From: Diplosphaera chodatii
Taxonomy: Eukaryota; Chlorophyta; Trebouxiophyceae; Prasiolales; Stichococcaceae
Assembly (NCBI GenBank): GCA_032358165.1
Contig: JAALGY010000022.1
Location: forward strand, 229,147-293,146
Direction: 5' to 3'
DNA length: 64,000 nucleotides
Shown: positions 40,501 through 55,500 of the stretch, piece after piece
Numbering within the stretch: position 1 is the first letter of the stretch
Layout: the number at the start of each line of letters is the position of its first letter
Program-made: the position numbers and the translations under genes
The notes under the pieces: model-generated
Databases searched by the model: none
What the model was told of the DNA's origin: nothing
The model's input: the letters and a program-made list of their open reading frames with translations, nothing else

Positions 40501-43500
40501 ATGACAGCTGGCAGCAGTTCGAGGGCTGCCCAACGACCAACCCAGCGCCGCGTGCTGGGCCTGGCGACCTCGCCCACATCACCTTCACCTCGGGCTCCAC
40601 TGGCGTGCCAAAGGTATGCCTTTGCTGGCTCGTCACCACCTGTGCCAGCTTGCCATTGCTGCTCTGCAGGAATGCAAGGTCGATGCCTGCTGATGCTGTG
40701 TGCATATCATCCGCTGCAGGGCGTGGAGGTAATGCACGGCGGGATCGTCAATGTGCTGCACGACAGCGCCGACAAGCTGGGCGTGCGGCCTGGAGACAGG
40801 ACCTTGCTCAACCTCAACTTCTACTTTGACGCCAGCGCGCTGGACATCTGGCTGCCACTGAGCAGGGCCTGCACCATTGTGATCATGCCCGGCGATGCTG
40901 GCAAAGACCCTGCTAACGTGTGCCAGGCCATCTCACAGTACAACGTCGTGGCATTCACCACCGTGCCGGCACAGCTGCAGGTGTGTGATGCACACACAGG
41001 GCACATCTGGCCTGACACATGCGCAGTCTGACTGCCTCAGGCCGAGCGCGTTTAGACGATGCCTTGGTAAGCTGAGATGATGATGTCCCATGCCTGGTCT
41101 GCAGGGCTACCTTACCGCTGCACAGGGCTCGCAGCTTGCAAGCCTGCGTGCCACCACCTGTGGCGGTGAAGTTCTAAACCCTGCTACCGTGGCACTGGCA
41201 CGCAAGATAGTGCCTGGCCTGAAGATCTTCAACGCCTACGGTGAGCAAGGCCATATCACACCCCACAAATTGTAAGCATATCTTGCATCTCCAGGCTTAA
41301 GGATTACAACGAACAACCCTCCATACCCATTACATTGCTGTTGCTGTCATGTAGGGCCCACTGAGGCCACGGTGCTGGTGTCATCGTACCTGACAACCAG
41401 GCACAAGGGCGGCAGCAACTTGCCCATTGGCCGGCCCGTTCAGAACACCCGGCTGTATGTGCTGGACCCCAGCTCACTGCAGCCGCTGCCTGTGGGCGTC
41501 CCAGGCGAGCTGTTCATCAGTGGAGTCTGCCTTGCTCGCGGCTACTGTGGTCAGCAGGAGATGACAGCAGAGCGCTTCCTGTCCAACCCCTTCAACAAAG
41601 CCGGCGACGGCCCAGGCTACAACCGCATGTATCGCAGCGGGGATCTTGTGGCCTGGCTGCCTGATGGCAATCTCAGGTGCAGAGATGCATCAGCTGTACA
41701 CACTTTGGATGTTGACCGGCTGGACCGCACCTTCTGGATCGAATGTTGCATCACTGAATTGGCTGAAGCTTTCAGCGCTGTGCTGCATGCAGGTATGTCG
41801 GCCGCGCTGACACCCAGGTAAAGCTGAGAGGGTTCCGACTGGAACTGGGCGAGATTGAGGCGGTCCTGGCAGCTGTGCCTGGCGTGCAAGATGCAGTGGT
41901 GTTAGTGCAAGATGCACACACCCCAGGTGCAAAGCTGGTGGCCTATGTCACACCGGAGGCGGCTGACGAGACAGCCCTGCTGGCGGCTGCGCACGCCAAG
42001 CTGCCGCAGTACATGGTGCCGTCGGCGTTTGTGCGGCTGGCGGAGCTGCCCCGGCTGCCCAGCGGCAAGGTGGCACGCAGGGCGCTGCCACGCAGCGAAG
42101 GGCCAGCAGATGACACGGTCTTTGTGGCGCCGCGCACGCCGCTGGAGCAGGCAGTGCACGATGCCTGGCAGCAGACGCTGCACATCAGCGAGCCGGTGTC
42201 AGTGTATGCCAACTTCTTTCAGACGGGCGGCAACTCGCTGCAGGCCGGCGCGCTGTGCTCACGGCTGCGTACTGTGCTGGACAGCAAGGCAGCCATTCCC
42301 ATTGTGTGGGTGCTAGAGTGCCAGACCATCGAGGCACTGGCTCTGCGGCTGGCAGATGCTGGTGCAGTCAAATCGCTGTCAGCCCTGCCGCCTCTGACCG
42401 CTACCATCAGTCGGGAGAAGCAGGGGCCCTCCCTTGGCGCGCCGCTGAGTTATGAGCAGGCACGCTGTTGCTGGTTTCGCATCCATGCTGAAGCATACCT
42501 GCCTCTTACCAAATCGTCTGGCACTTGGGTGACAGATCAGTCTGCGTTCATGTGCCCTCCTGCCTTGACGGTGCATCACCATGACTACCTACTGAAAAAC
42601 GACCCCATCTGCACCCCTGCAGGAGCAATTCTTCCAGCTGTGGGAACAGGCGCCAAACTCCAGTGCGTACAACTCTGGCTTTGCTATCTGCTTGGAAGGC
42701 AAAGTCAACGTGTCACTGCTGCAGCAAGCAGCGTGCATGCTCCTCGACAGACATCAGGTACGTACCGATGCATTGCACATTTGCATATCTGCTAGTAGCA
42801 TCACCAATCATCTGGGATATGGCAGTGGGAAGCACCTCACGCTGTATTCATGTCGCAGGTTCTTCGGACACGTTTCAGCAAGGCTGTTAGCGGATCTCAG
42901 GGTCCCATGCAGCACATCGCTGTGCTAGGTGCTCCTGAGGACTGCTTGGCGGTTGTGCACCTGGAGGCGAGCGCTGCAGCGGACCTGCAGCTGGTTGATG
43001 GCGAGTGTTGCGTCAACCCAGGTGATAGCACACTGATGGCGTCGCGCAGATCTGTGTGTGCGTGACTACCAGGTCTGCAAAGGAGCCAGTGGGCTGGTTT
43101 GCATAGCACGATACACATCTGTGGGACCTCGGCTGCGTTGCAGGATCAGAGCTGCACCAGCGGATCGTCACCTTCTCGATGAAGCCGTTCAACTTGTTGA
43201 CTGAGCTGCCAGCCCGCCTAGAGGTGAGGACATGAGTGCATCTGCAGGAGCTGCTGTTGAATGTTTGCAGTCGAAGCCTGGTTCAGGTGCTGAAACCCAT
43301 GCCACTGTTGCAGGTGTTGGTGGTGGACAGCCGGCACCACCTGCTGCTTGCCAGCATGCACCACGCCATCACAGATGGCTGGTCTGCGGCAATGCTCAAG
43401 CGCGAGCTGTCCGCTGCGTACGCTGCAGCACTGGCTGGCAGCAAGCTAGCATGGGCACCGTTGCCAGTGCAGATGGTGGACTATGCTGTCTGGCAGCGGC

Positions 43501-46500
43501 AGCACATCAGCGGCGCCGTGCTGGACGCTCATCTCCACTGGTGGCAGACGGCCCTCAGAGGGGCTCCGCCCCTGCTGGAGTTGCCATGGGACCACCGGCG
43601 CCCAGAGGTGGCGGGCCATGCTGGCGCCGCCGTGCCTCTGCAGATCCCGCCCGCTGTGGCGGCCAGGCTGCGTGACTTCGCAGCTGCTGAGCACACCACC
43701 CTGTTCTCCCTGGTTCTGGCTGCCATCCAGGTGGGCGTCCATCCAGATCTACTGCCTCCGGATGCAATCTTATTGCTACACGCTACCTGGTGCATCTGCT
43801 GCTGCACACTCTACACCACATAGCATGTTACAAAGTTTATCCAACCAATCTCCCATTGTGTCTAGGTGCTGCTGGCAAAATACTCTGCCCAGGACGACAT
43901 CGTGGTCGGCACTCCATACGCCAAGCGCAACATGCCAGAGCTGCAGCAGCTGGCAGGCTGTCTGGTCAACACCGTGGCGCTGCGCTGCAGCATCAACGGC
44001 GACCCGACCTTCCGGGACCTGCTGAAGGACGTCAGCAAGTCCGCCATGCAGGCGTTCTCACATGCCGATGCACCCTTCGCACAAGTGGTGCAGGCGGTGC
44101 AGCAGCCCCGCTCTGCAAGCTTCACCCCGATCTACCAGGTGCACTTCACCAACCATCAACAACTATCGCTAACATTTTTCACGAAACACCTGACACTGTG
44201 ATCAGCATATCAGGCACCAAAGCAAGTTGTGAACGCCATTCGTATGCTGACTTTCTCAAGGGTACATAATTTCAACTCTGCTTCATGCATCCAGGTGCTT
44301 CTGATGCTCGAGGACGAGGGGGACTATGCCAGCAGCCCCGCTGAAATGCAAGCTGGTAGTGGCTCGGTGAACTGGCTCCCGCTTGCCGTCGGTGGCGACA
44401 CGGCCACAACACCTACAGATCTTGACTTCAGGCTGCGGTCCAGCAGGTGACATCATGGCACAGCCCATTCATTGTTGTCCGCTGCAGACCACCATCCCTG
44501 ACACTCATACCATCAACCCCTGGTTGGTATCTGCAGGGAGGGCGGCATTGATGGACATCTTGTCGCTGCTGCGACGCTCTTCGAGGTCGAGACAGCCCGC
44601 CGGATGTCTTCACACCTGGTCAACTTGCTGACAGCTGTGGCGACACAGCCTGAGCTGCAGCTGAGCCGCATCAGCCTCATGACGCCAGAGGAGGAGGAGC
44701 TCGTGCTGCACACCTTCAACGACACCGCTGGGCCAATGCCCACGCTGTGCGTGCACCAGTTCTTCGAGCAGCAGGCTGCCGTCGCGCCGTCGGCAACCTG
44801 TCTTGTGGACGGCCGGGGCGGTTCCAGCCTCACATACGGCGAGCTGGACGCCCGCAGCAACCAGATGGCAGCCCACCTGGTCGCCTGTGGTGTGGCGGCT
44901 GACCAGCCGGTTGCAGTGCTGATGGACAAGTGCTTCGAGGTCTACATCGCACTGGTTGCAATCTTGAAGGCTGGCGGCTGCTATGTGCCCATCGACCACA
45001 CCGCGCCCTCCAAGCGAGTCGTCAACATCCTGCAGCAGTGCGGCGCCCGACTGCTGGCCACCCAGGCTGGCATCGCACCCGCCGCAGAGCAGCTGCCCCC
45101 TGGCGTTCAGGTGCTGGTTGCTGATAGCCTGTGGCAGCAGTTCAGCAGCCTGCCAGCTGACAGCCTGCAGCCGCGCAGCCAGCCCAACGACCTGTACACC
45201 ATCATGTTCACCTCGGGCTCGACGGGCGAGCCGAAGGGCATCCCAGTGGAGCATGCAGGTATGACATTCAGATGACTTCTGTCAATGTCCGGCCTGTGCT
45301 GACAATGACTGCATTGGGCATTGTTGCGTGAAGTTACTCTACTTGCTGCAGCTCAATCAGCAGCACATGTGTCAAGTGAACCTGCTGGTCATAGGTGTTG
45401 CCAATGTCATTGCATACGAGACCAGCGTGCTACGGGACGCGGGGGTGCGCCCTGGCGACAAGGTGCTGCAGTGGATGGCGGTCAACTTTGACCTCAGCGT
45501 GCTGGACTTCTGGTCCCCCCTGGCCATGGGCTGCGCTGTGGTGGTGGCGCCAGCAGAGGACATGAAGGATGTGGAGCGGGTGGCGGCATTAGTGCAGCAG
45601 AATAGCATTGCCTCAGTCAGCATTGTGCCGTCCATGTGCCAGGTGACTTGCTGCAGATGGCGCTGACCCTGAACCGACGCAATCTTGGTCAAGTGTTATT
45701 TGAGGCGGATGTATGTTCTATGCAATGACACTGCCGTATGTCAACTGCAGGCGCTGCTCGAGGTGTGCCGAAAGCGTGGCATGCTGGCCAGCCTGCGGCA
45801 TGTGAACTATGGCGGTGAAGCCGTGCGGCCGGCCGCTGTTACGGCCATGCGCCAGGCGGCTCCACACGCAGAGCTGCATGACGCTTATGGCCCAACTGAG
45901 GCCAGTGTCATCACCACCTCTTTTCTGTGCAATGACTACGGCGACGCAGTGTCGGTTCCCATCGGCAGGTGAGCTGTCAAGTGAAGGCCTCAGGGGAACT
46001 CGGCACTGCCTTTCCCGTTGGCAAACACCAAGTTGGTGAGCATCAGCTGCTGAGTCCCTGATTTGTATGCTTTGCAGGCCGTTTACAAACATGCGGCACT
46101 ATGTCTTGGATTCTGTGTCCCTTGCACCTGTGCCTGTGGGGGTGCCTGGGGAGCTGTTCATATCTGGACCTGGTGTTGCACGGGGCTACCTGGGCAAGCC
46201 TGACCTTACAGCTGCAGCGTTCCTGCCAAACCCTTACAAACTGCCAGGCGACACCGATGCATACAACCGGATGTACCGCACCGGCGACAACGTCATGTGG
46301 CTGCCCAGCGGCATCCAGAGGCAAGCGCCATGGCACATCATTTTGTGACTAGCTGCAGTCGGTGAAACCTGAGGGTCTAATTCTGTCCTGGTGGCCATCT
46401 TCACATCTGTTGCACCGCAGGTTCTTTGGCCGCAAGGACGGCCAGGTGCAGCTGCGCGGCTTCCGTGTGGAGCTGGGCGAGATCGAGGCAGTGGTGTCAG

Positions 46501-49500
46501 CAGCGCCGGATATCCAGAGCGCGGCAGTGGTGCTGCAGGATGGCGACAGCCCCAATGCCGCACTTGTTGCCTATGTGGCACCAGAGTCGGCTGAGCAGGA
46601 GGCGGTGCTGGCAGCCTGCAGCGCCAAGCTGCCGCGATACATGGTGCCATCCGCTGTGGTGCGGCTGGCCGAGCTGCCTCGATTGCCCAACGGCAAGGTG
46701 AGTGTGCAGAGGGGTTTCACTTCTGGTTCCGTGTGAATGCCGTGGTGAAGCTGCTGCTTGGGTAGCTTGGTGTGCAACCTGCTGTCATCCTGCTGTGTAG
46801 GTTGACCGGCGCAGCCTGCCACGGCACGCATTTGAGGCCACTGCGGAGTATGTGGCACCAGCCAATGCAGTGGAGGCAGCAGTCTGCAGCGCCTGGCAGG
46901 CTGTGCTGCAGCACAGCGGGCCCATCTCTGTGCACGCCAACTTCTTCGAGCTGGGCGGCAATTCGCTGTCCACTGGGGCTGTCTGCTCACGTGTGTGCCA
47001 GGAGCTCGCCCTGGAGCAGGATGTTCCTGCAGCCTGGCTGTTCACGCACCAGACCATCCGGGCGCTTGCTGACAAAGTGTCGCAGGAGATCCTGCACCCC
47101 AGCTCGTCTGCCCGCACGCCACTCCTCCCCATCATCAGTGGTGCTCTTGCTGAGGATGGTGGTGTCAAGCCGGCGCCACTGTCATATCAGCAGGTATTGC
47201 CATACTGACGCTGCAAGCACGAGCAGCGGTCCTGTATGCCAGTGTGCTGTGTTGACCAGCACAAGATACTGCAGTCCTGGTGGATCAATCAGTGGTCTGC
47301 AAGGGCGCACGTTAGTTTCTCATGCTTTGTTGGTGTGGTACAGGAGCAATTCCTGCAGCTGTGGCAGCAGGATCCGAACAGCGCAGCATACAACACCCCC
47401 TGGGGCGTGCGTCTGCAAGGAGACCTGGACACAGCGGCACTGCAGGCGGCTGTGCAGCTGCTGGCGGAGCGGCACCTGGTGAGTTTCCAGCCGCCTCCCT
47501 TGGTGCTCTCGGGACCTGATGCAGCTGCTGTGGCACGCACCCCTCCGACATCACCAGAATTCAAGCCGTGCTTGTGCCGCTCAGGTGCTGCGGACGCACT
47601 TCTTAGACAGCCAGGATGGTCCACGGCAGACTGTGAAGCCAGCCTCGGCAGTGCGGATCAGCAGTGCCACTGTTGAGACGAACGGCTCAGCAGTGCTGCA
47701 GCAGCAGCAACACGGGGGCTTTGCCATCACTGCCACTTCTGCATTGGCAGCAGCATGGCGGCAGGCAGCTGCAGCGCCTTTTGACCTCTACAGTGATACA
47801 CTGATCCGCATCCAGGTGATGCAAACATGGTAACAGCTCCAGTGACTCAGCTGCGTGTCGCTTGCATGGTCTGCAAAAATCCACGGTTTGCAGCTCATCT
47901 GCTGTTTTATGATTTTGCGCAGGTCTGGAGGTTGTCTGCCAGGGAGCACGTGCTGCTCATCGTGCAGCACCATGCAATCACGGATGGCATCTCCCTGAGC
48001 ATCTTGGCCAGTGAGCTGGCGGCGGCTTACAGCGCAGCGCTGCAGAGCGTCTCACCAGAGCTGCCGCCGCTCAGCGTGGCGTACATTGACTATGCTGCTT
48101 GGCAGCGGGAGCAGTTGATTGGTGACGCCCTGGAGGCTGAGCTCGCCTGGTGGCGGCGTACTCTGGCCGATGCCCCAGCGCTGCTGGAGCTGCCGACTGA
48201 TCGGCCGCGGCCGAGCAGCATGACGTTCGCGGGCGCTCAGCACAGCTTCAGCGCGCCGGCAGCCGTGCGACAGGGGCTGCAGCAGCTGGCAAAGTCCCGG
48301 CAGACCACAGAGTTTGTCGTGGTGCTTGCAGCGGTGCAGGTGCGTTGTGTTTGCTGGCTCATGGTACGTCATTATTGCATAGTAGACTACAGTATATGCT
48401 GCGCGAAGTGCTCATGTCGAACGTGCTATATGTCCAGTGCACTGCGTGTTGCTGCAGGTACTGCTGCATAAGTACACTGCACAGGACGACATCGTCGTGG
48501 GCACGCCATATGCAAATCGCGATGTGGCAGCGGTGCAAGGGCTCATGGGGCCATTCCTGAACACCCTGGCGCTGCGCCTGGACCTGGCAGGCGACCCGTC
48601 CTTCAGCACGGCTCTGACCCGAGCCAAGGCAGCAGCAACCCAGGCGTTCCTGCATGGCAGCGCACCATTCGCCAAGGTGGTCGAGAGCCTGGGAGTCGTC
48701 CGCAGCGCCGCCTTCACCCCCATCTACCAGGTGTTGCTGCCGCCTCTGATTGCAAGCGTGGGCCATTGAGCATATCATATGCCGTGGTGCGGCCTCTGGG
48801 CCAGGTATGACGGTGCATGGAAGTTCCAGTTTGTGTATGTTCAGGTCATGCTGGTGGTGGAAGGCCAGGGAGGTGATACCGGCACTTCACAGCTACCGGG
48901 CTGGCAGGGCCTTACCGTGGAAGCTGTTGCTGCCGACCGAGGCGACGCTGTGCCCACAGACCTGGTAGTATCCATCGACCTGAGGTATATATGCGGAAGT
49001 GCAGACACCCTGTCTGCCTCTTATGATGTGCCCTGCGCCCGTGACAGCTTTCAAACATGACGTGTATACGTCATGGCACCATTATGATGCACAGGTCGGA
49101 CGCGGTCATGTGCACATTGCACTACTCCACCGACCTATTCGACGCTTCGACTATGGCACGCATGGCGCAGCACCTCAGCAACCTGCTGGCAGCAACAGTA
49201 GCACAGCCAGACACAGCGGTGTCACAGCTGGGCCTGCTCAGCCCAGAGGAGCGGCAGCTGACGCTGCACACCTTCAACGACACTGATGAGGCATACCCCG
49301 ACAGGGTTTCAGTGCATGAGTTGTTTGAGCGGGCGGCTCAGCGCACTCCTTCAGCGGTATGCCTGGCGTCTGGCAGCGAGCGCATCACCTATGCTGCCGT
49401 CAATGCCGCTGCCAACCAGCTGGCGCACTGGCTGGTCGGCCGAGGCGTGGCAGTGGGCTGCGCTGTGGGCGTGTCACTACCCAAGTGCCCTCAGCTGTAC

Positions 49501-52500
49501 ATTGCGCTGCTGGCGGTGCTGAAGGCCGGCGGCTACTATGTGCCGCTGGACCCTGCGCTGCCGGCTGAGCGCGCAGAGTTCATGCTGCGTCAGACTGGCG
49601 TGCGGCTGCTGCTGGCCTCAGCATCAGTGCAAACAGCTGAGCTGTCAGATGTGGAGGTGGTGGTGGTGGACCAGGGGTGGCAGCAGTTCAAGGACCAGCC
49701 GCTGGACAACCTTCTGCCGTGTGCTGGGCCTGCTGATGTCGCCTACTGCATCTTCACATCCGGCTCCACTGGCCAGCCCAAGGTAAGTTGTCATTGACAA
49801 GCACCTTCTTTCACCATCTCACAGATGTGGTATGCTGCAAGTGATGTGTGCAGCCTGCACGCCCATACATCCAGTCTAACACCTCAAATTGGCTTGCAGG
49901 GCGTGGAGGTGTGCCACGGCGGCGTGGTCAACCTGCTGCACTACTACCGCACCGCAACAGCACCCGTCCGCCAGGGCTCCATGTTCTTCCAGACGATGCC
50001 GTTCATCTTCGACGGCAGCATCATGGACATCTGGCTGCCGCTGAGCATGGGCTGCGGCATTGTGGTGGCGCCGGCTGACGACATCAAGGACCCCGACATT
50101 GCGCGGCGCCTTATCAAGCAGCACGTCGTGGTGTTCCTGATGATCACGCCCTCACAGTTCCAGGTCTGGTAGCCCTTACATGATCAGACAATGTTGCATG
50201 CAACAAGCTGTCGGCGAGCAATGCCCCGATTGTTGTCAGTTGCCCACGCTGAAGTATTCTGTCGATGCGCAGGTGATCATGGACACCTGCCAGGACGCTA
50301 CACAGCTGGCCAGCTTGCGCAATCTGGCGCTGGGGGCAGAGGCGCTGAACCCTGCAACCCTGGCCAAGGCGCAGCGCATGGTCCCCGACGCTGCCATCCA
50401 CAACTGTTACGGTGTGTGCAGAGTCCCTGTGCTACAATGCACAGTGGTTCCAGCATACACGCAGTACAGGCCCATCTTATTGGTGATTGTGCATGTGCAC
50501 CAGCTTCTGCAGTGCCAGCAGATGCTGAAGCATGAAGTGCATCGTCCTGTCCAGGCCCCACGGAGGCCAGCGTCATGGTGGCCACCTTCTCCTGCGCCCA
50601 GTACAGCGGCATTGGCAGCGTACCCATTGGGCGTCCGATCCACAACACACGGCTGTATGTGCTGGACCCGCTCTCTCTGCAGCCGCTGCCTGTGGGTGTG
50701 CCCGGCGAGCTGTTCGCCAGCGGTGTGGGTGTGGCACGTGGCTATGCTGGCCAGCCGCAGCTGACAGCAGACCGCTTCCTGCCCAATCCCTTCAAGCAGC
50801 CGGGCGACAGCCCAGCCTACAACCGCATGTACCGCACAGGCGATGTGGTGGCCTGGATGCCTGATGGCAACCTGAGGTGAGGACCACAGCTCCTGGCATA
50901 CCGTGCTCTGGACAGCATTTATGCAGTCACGACCCTCAACCCCACCAGTGACTGATTCTGCCTCTGTGACTGCGTGTGTGGTGCAGCTGTTGACCACATG
51001 CTGTGCTGAGTGCAGGTACGTCGGGCGGGCCGATGCCCAGGTCAAGCTGCGCGGCTTCCGCCTGGAGCTGGGCGAGATCGAAGCGGTGCTGGCGGCTGTG
51101 CCCGGCGTGCAGGACGCTGTGGTGGTGCTGCAAGATGCGCACACCCCAGCAGCAGTGCTGGTGGCCTATGTCACACCAGAAACAGCAGACGATGCAGCAA
51201 TGCTTGGGGCTGCGCACGCCAAGCTGCCGCACTACATGGTGCCCTCGGCGTTCGTGCTGCTGGCAGAGTTGCCACGGCTGCCCAGCGGCAAGGTGTCACG
51301 CAAGGCGCTGCCCCGCAGCGACACATCGGCAGGCGGTCCTGCATTTGTGGCGCCGCGCACGCCGCTGGAGCAGGCGGTGCACGACGCCTGGCAGCAGACG
51401 CTGCACATCAGCGAGCCAGTGTCAGTGTACGCCAACTTCTTCCAGATGGGCGGCAACTCGCTGCAGGCCGGCGCGCTGTGCTCAAGGCTGCGCGCAGTGC
51501 TGGGTGGCAAGGCAGCCATTCCCCTTGTGTGGGTGCTGGAGTGCCAGACCATTGAGAAACTGGCAGCGCGGCTGGCAGACTCTGGCGCGGTTGCATCTCT
51601 GTCTGCGCTGCCTCCGCTCACCGCGACCGTCACCGCTGATTCACATGGCGTCAAGGAAGCTCCACTCTCCTTCCAGCAGGTATGTGACTGCTTCAGGCCT
51701 CTGGTCTGTTGTCTGCCTGTGCCTGTCATAAAATCGGGCGTGTCTTTGGCAGGCTGATCGGCTACATTCACGCCCTGCAGGAGCAATTCTTCCAGTTGTG
51801 GGAACGAGCGCCTGAGTCAGCGATGTACAACTCTGGGTTCTCGGCCTTCCTGCACGGCAACGTGGACATTGAGGCGCTGCAAGCCGCCATGCACATGCTG
51901 TGCCAGCGGCAGGAGGTGAGCCAGTCAAGCACTTACTTGCGGCGCACTGACTTGCACGACCAAGCGGCCTGTCCTCCATGCAACGACACTGGTTGCCGAT
52001 GCACAGGTACTGCGCACCCACTTGTGCAAGGGGGAGCAGGGGGTGGTGCAGCGTGTGCACCCCATGGCAGCAGAGACTGAAGTGCTGCGGGCCGTACAAC
52101 TGCCTTCTGCTATGGCCGCGGATGTGGTACAGGCAGATGCAGGTTTCTCGGTCGTCGAAGGTGCAGACTTACTGCAACTGCATGCCAGAGGCTACTGCTC
52201 CATATACATATGTCGACCAGAAGTTGGCAGCCCCAGTGGGGCAGGTGTGTGCTTCAACATCTCTGGCGATGGCCGCAGGGTCCGCGCTGCAGCAGCAGCT
52301 CAGTGACCTGATGAGCAAGCCCTTCAACCTGTTGTCAGAGCCGCTCACTCGTATGGAGGTATGCTGCCTGTTTTGCCTGACCTGCCGTTCCTGCCGTTTT
52401 AGTCGACTGTGACTGCAGTTGCAGCAGAAGTCCAAGAGTGTGCTCACCCCATATGGATCTGCTGCCACATGCATGCTCAAACCCGTGTGTTTGCTTTTGC

Positions 52501-55500
52501 GCAGGTCTGGAGTGTCAGCGACGCCCTGCACATCCTGCTGATCAGCATGCACCACAGCATCACAGACGGCTGGGCCGTCACGGTGATGCAGTCGGAGCTG
52601 GCGGCAGCCTATGCAGCAGCCTGCAGCAGCACGCAGCCCAGCTGGCAGCCGCTGCCGGTGCAGGTCGTTGATTATGCTGCATGGCAGCGCTCCCATGTGC
52701 AGCTTGAGGAAGAGCTGGCCTGGTGGACAGACACGCTGGCCGGTGTGCCGCCGCTGCTGGAGCTGCAATATGACAGGCCGCGGCCGGACGTGTTCTCCCA
52801 CCGAGGAGCCCATGTGCAGCTTGCAATGCCCAACGTGGCAGCCAGCGACCTCACTGAGCTGGCAGCGCAGCAACAGACCACACCATTCGTGTTGGCTCTC
52901 ACAGCACTTCAGGCGCGTGTGTTACAGCATTGATGACGACTTGCCAGGCGGAGCAGCGTCCTTTGCGAATGCCTATGCATATCGATGATGATGCTGAGTG
53001 TTTCCTGTGCACTCCAGGTCCTGCTTGCGAAGTACAGCAGCCAGGATGACATTGTGGTCGGCACACCCTTTGCCAACCGCAATGTGCCTGGCGTGGAGGG
53101 CCTGCTGGGCTGCTTCGTGAACACGCTGGCGATCCGCCTTCAGACCGTACAGACCAGCAGCTTTGCCGCTGCACTCAAGCACGCCAGGGCCGCCACGACA
53201 GCAGCCTTTGCGCACGGAGCCACACCGTTCGCCCAGATCGTTGACCGCCTTGGCGCTGTGCGCAGCGCAGCATTCACACCAGTATATCAGGTGAGAGTGA
53301 TATGTGATGTTGGTGCTAGGACACATGTTCTCCGTTTGCATAGGCTTTGCAGGACCTCTACACACAGCCATGCATCTGTACATCCAGCTCCCCACTTCGG
53401 CTGCAGGTCATGCTGGTGGTGGATGTAGAGGCAGCCGGGGCCGGTTCAGCAGCTGTGGATCAGGGTCTCACTTTCGAGCCCTTCGGATTCGACAACTCCA
53501 CAGTGCTCACAGACCTTGTCGTCACGCTCAGCATCAGGTAGCCCTCATGTCCCCAAGGACTGCAGTTGCTCTCACCCCATGCATGCAGGCTGGTCTTGTC
53601 ACTGATGTCAGAGATGTTGACGGTTGGCTGCCACCGTGCAGGAACGCTGGTGTGGTTGTTGACCTGAACTTCTCCACCGACCTCTTCGATGCCTCCACAA
53701 TGGAGCGGATGGCGCAGCACCTCAGCAACCTGCTGGCTGCAGCTTGTACCTCCTGTGACATGCAGCTGGCACAGCTGGACATGCTCAGCCCAGCTGAGCG
53801 GCAGCTGACGCTGCACGCCTTCAATGACACCGAGGAAGTGTACCCCTCGACGTCCACGCTGCACAAGCTCTTCGAGCGGGCAGCTGCTCGGCAGCCGTCT
53901 GCAGTGTGCCTGGCATATGGCGACCGCCAGCTGTCATACGCTGACATGAATGCCGCCGCCAACCAGCTGGCACACTGGCTGGTCGGCAGAGGCGTGACGG
54001 CGGGCCGCGCTGTGGGCGTGTCGCTGCCCAAGTGCCCGCAGCTGTACGTTGCGCTGCTGGCAGTGCTGAAGGCCGGCGGCTACTATGTGCCGCTGGACCC
54101 CGAGCTGCCGGAGGAGCGTGCTTGCTACATGGTGCACCAAGCCGGGGTGCGGCTGCTGCTGGCAGAGGAGGCGGTGAGCTGGGCAGACCTCACCGATGCG
54201 GAGGTGGTGGTGCTGGACCAGGGATGGGGAGAGTTCGAGGACCAGCCTGTGGACAACTTGGGCCTGCGGTCTGGACCTGCTGACATCGCTTACTGCATCT
54301 TCACTTCGGGTTCCACTGGCCAACCCAAGGTGGGTTGCAATATGACCCAACTGCAGGCCTCCAGATTGCTGCCCCGATGATCGCCTCGGTAGCCAGCCAA
54401 CTAATTGGCGTTCTAGGATTTAGACGCTGACCTTTGCAACGTAGGGCGTAGAGGTATGCCACAGCGGCGTGGTGAACCTGCTGCACTACTACCGCACTGC
54501 GACGGCTTCGCTGCGCCAGGGCTCCATGTTCTTCCAGACCATGCCATTCATCTTTGACGGCAGCATCATGGACATCTGGCTGCCACTGAGCATGGGCTGC
54601 GGCATCGTGGTGGCGCCGGCTGACGACATCAAGGACCCCGACATTGCCCGGCGCTTGATCAAGCAACACAACGTGGTGTTCCTGATGATCACGCCCTCGC
54701 AGTTCCAGGTTTGCCAGCGTGCATTGAGCCCAGGTCATATAGTTCCACATGCCCTCAGCTTTCAGAACTGACATATTGAATGCTGTCAAGTCTGCAAGGT
54801 GACTGATAGAGCTAAACAATGCACAGGTGATCATGGACACCTGCCAAGATCCCTCCGAGCTGGCCAGCCTACAGAATTTGGCGCTGGGGGCAGAGGCGTT
54901 GAACCCTGCCACCCTGGCACAGGCTGAGCGCATGATTCCCAACGCCGCAATCTACAACTGCTATGGTGAGTGTTGTTCTGTCAACGAACGTCAGACCTTT
55001 CCTGTTTTCACGGTGGTGTGTTGCTGGCTCCACAACACGTCATGACGTGCATTGACTGTGTGCACAGGCCCCACGGAGGCCAGCGTCATGGTGGCCACCT
55101 TACCCTGCGCCCAGTACAGCGGCATTGGCAGTGTGCCCATTGGACGCCCCATCCACAACACGCGGCTGTATGTGCTGGATCCTCGCTCACTGCAGCCCCT
55201 GCCAGTGGGTGTGCCCGGCGAGTTGTTTGCCAGCGGTGTGGGTGTCGCACGGGGTTATGCTGGACAGCCGCAGCTGACAGCAGAGCGCTTCCTGCCCAAC
55301 CCCTTCAAGCAACCGGACGACAGTTCGGCCTACGACCGCATGTACCGCACAGGCGATGTGGTGGCCTGGCTGCCTGACGGCAATCTGAAGTGAGGACATA
55401 ATCAACCGCAGTGGTGTCATATATCTCTGCATTTTTCCCACTTCAGTTGTATGCTTTTATATTGTCATGGCTCGCATCAGCATTCTGTTGCACAGTCAGC

